Shown here in pieces: positions 62,558 to 64,000 of a DNA stretch of 64,000 nucleotides. Every line of letters begins with the position of its first letter. The stretch's first letter is position 1. Position numbers and translations under genes: made by a program. The stretch is from Pollenia angustigena (lineage: Eukaryota > Arthropoda > Insecta > Diptera > Polleniidae), in the NCBI GenBank assembly GCA_930367215.1, contig OV884057.1, positions 105,239,284 through 105,303,283 on the forward strand, given 5' to 3'. The notes beneath the pieces are model-generated. The model was not told the DNA's origin and did not search any database. It saw only the letters and a program-made list of their open reading frames with translations.

Positions 62558-64000
62558 TTTTTTTTTTTTTTAATTTAAATTTAGTAGTATTAAAATACTT
62601 TACAATATTCTACTTTATTTAATTTGAATATAAATATTTAATGTAATCAAAACCTCTCGAAGTTATTATTTTTTATAAAAGATATAATTATTCTTCTAAA
62701 AATATTATTGTTTTCCTCTTCTTTTATGTAAGTTGGAAGCTTGTTGTACATATGTAGTCCTTTATAGAAAAGTGACCTTTGTGTTGCAGTGGTTGTTGCC
62801 TGTGGAAGCCTAAAATTCTCAGCATTTCTTAATCGATAGGGTTGCATATCACCTACATAATTTAGTTGCTCTACCAGATATTGCGGTGCGTTTCCCATTT
62901 TCATTTTTTGTATAAATATGAGTGTGTTAAATTCAAGTCTTTGTTTTATATTAAGCCATTTAAGAGTTTCTAGCATATATTCTATTGGTGTATAAATATT
63001 ACATTTTATTATTGATCTCTTATTCGTTTAAAAACCCGATTTTTTCCAATTTTTTTGCATATATATTCGATGTGTTCTTTAAATTTTAGTTTTTTGTCGA
63101 TTATGAAGCCCAGATATTTAATTTGATTAACTTTCTCAATTATTTCGTCATTAATTTTAAATGTTGTTGCACTATTCATATTAATTTCCATCAATTTTGT
63201 TTTAATCTCATTAAGTTTAAGTTTATTCATTTTCAGCCATTTATTTACAATTTTCATGTCATGCATCAAATTATTTTCACAGTCACTATTAGTATCGCCT
63301 TCTGTAAAAATTAGTGTGTCATCAGCATAAAGCACAATTTCGCATTTTTCCAAGATATTCGGCATGTCGTTTATGTATATAATAAAAAGCAGAGCACCCA
63401 ATATTGATCCCTGCGGCACCCCATACTCGTTATATATATGCTCAGATCTTACATTATTAATTCTCACACTTTGTCTTCGGTTTGTTAAATACGATCTAAA
63501 CCAGTTTAATTCATTTCCGCGTATTCCGTATTTATATAATTTCTGTATTAATAACTCTCTATCTATAGTTTCAAAAGCTCTTTTAAAATCAAGGAAAATT
63601 GCCATTATTTTTTTATTTTTGTCTATGTTTTTCCATCTGTTTATAACGTAGTTTACCGCTGTTTCGCATGAAAATTTTCTTCTGAACCCGGATTGGTATT
63701 TCGATAGTATGTTATTATCCTCAAAATATTTTTCTAGTTGTACTTTAACAACTTTTTCTATTATTTTTTCACACGTTTTTAACATATTAATGGGTCGAAA
63801 TTCTTCACATTTTTTTGTTTTCATAACTTTTTCTATTGGTGTAATAATCGATATCTTCCAGTTTTCTGGAAATTTACCCGTTTCCAATGACTTATTTATT
63901 AGTTTTAATAAAAGTTTTCCTATGCTGTTCCAGTTATCACTAATTATTTCCATAGACACTTTGTTAAAGTCAGGTTTATTGTTAATAAGTTTGCATATAT
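62558..64000 (-). mobile_element. LINE, 3' part, runs off the right edge
   Basis: The poly(A) tail is the T-run at 62559-62570, and coding sequence follows rightward on the minus strand to the window end. It inserted in the terminal part of the foldback element (left flank CATTTCATAT). The right flank is outside the window. Confidence 0.8.
62647..64000 (-). pseudogene. LINE reverse transcriptase, partial
   Basis: 63959-63009 has KFPENWKISIITPI, EEFRPINMLKTCEKI, YQSGFRRKFSCETAVNY, AIFLDFKRAFETIDRELL, EYGVPQGSILGALLFIIY and the catalytic VLYADDTLIF. Stops and a frame change near 63000 separate it from the C-terminal frame 62976-62647 (YRLRNAENFRLPQA, FYKGLHMYNKLPTYI). Upstream coding beyond 63959 continues open to the window end, so the ORF is cut by the edge. 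CR1/Jockey-like in layout; clade not fixed. Confidence 0.8.

Overview
The window is AT-rich nuclear DNA from an insect, most probably a cyclorrhaphan (calyptrate-type) fly. That assignment rests on the mix of transposon families, on short spliced introns of 62-74 nt, and on the repeat family that ends in a TATACCCTCCACC / GGTGAAGGGTATA type motif, which I remember as common in fly genomes; no host marker gene fixes the species. I find no intact host gene. Almost everything is layered transposable-element DNA, and many insertions can be ordered because their target-site duplications (TSDs) are still readable.

Region 1-4371 is a virus-like element: the spliced N-terminal half of a protein-primed type family B DNA polymerase (Polinton/Maverick/adintovirus-like) sits between two nearly identical 988-bp inverted arms. 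Each arm carries the same two small genes, a C2H2 zinc-finger protein and an OB-fold-like protein. The polymerase gene stops exactly where the second arm begins, which resembles a copy-back product of a linear genome.

5.2-11.8 kb is a 5.9-kb hAT-like element (8-bp TSD, one mismatch) lying in the 5' part of a LINE ORF1 relic. It is filled with a 382-bp repeat family, two LINE fragments, a poly(A) insertion and a dead Myb/SANT gene. 13-16 kb holds a complete hAT copy with a dead transposase. 16-22.5 kb is a nest of TIR elements including three TTAA-flanked elements placed end to end. 22.9-26.9 kb is a long-TIR TTAA element carrying a LINE. 27.3-34 kb is a Jockey/I-type LINE relic, split by a TIR element that contains a fragment resembling the host splicing gene CWF19L2, followed by tandem-repeat elements and another LINE 3' end. 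35.9-39.4 kb holds dispersed repeats, a Helitron helicase relic and a 202-bp palindrome.

40-49.6 kb is a five-level nest: a TAA-flanked element contains a hAT-like element, which contains two TTAA elements, a second hAT copy and more. 49.6-51.5 kb is a nearly complete PIF/Harbinger transposon with TTA duplications and the best-preserved transposase in the window. 51.9-57 kb has small MITEs and a hAT-like element with inverted tandem units. 57.7-58.8 kb is a 5'-truncated Penelope-like element with a GIY-YIG domain and a hammerhead-ribozyme-like core. 59.5-64 kb is a foldback element with nested insertions, ending in a LINE reverse transcriptase that runs off the window.

Functionally the genes here serve element replication and movement. 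The only coding regions without visible damage are the small genes of the virus-like arms and the Harbinger transposase.
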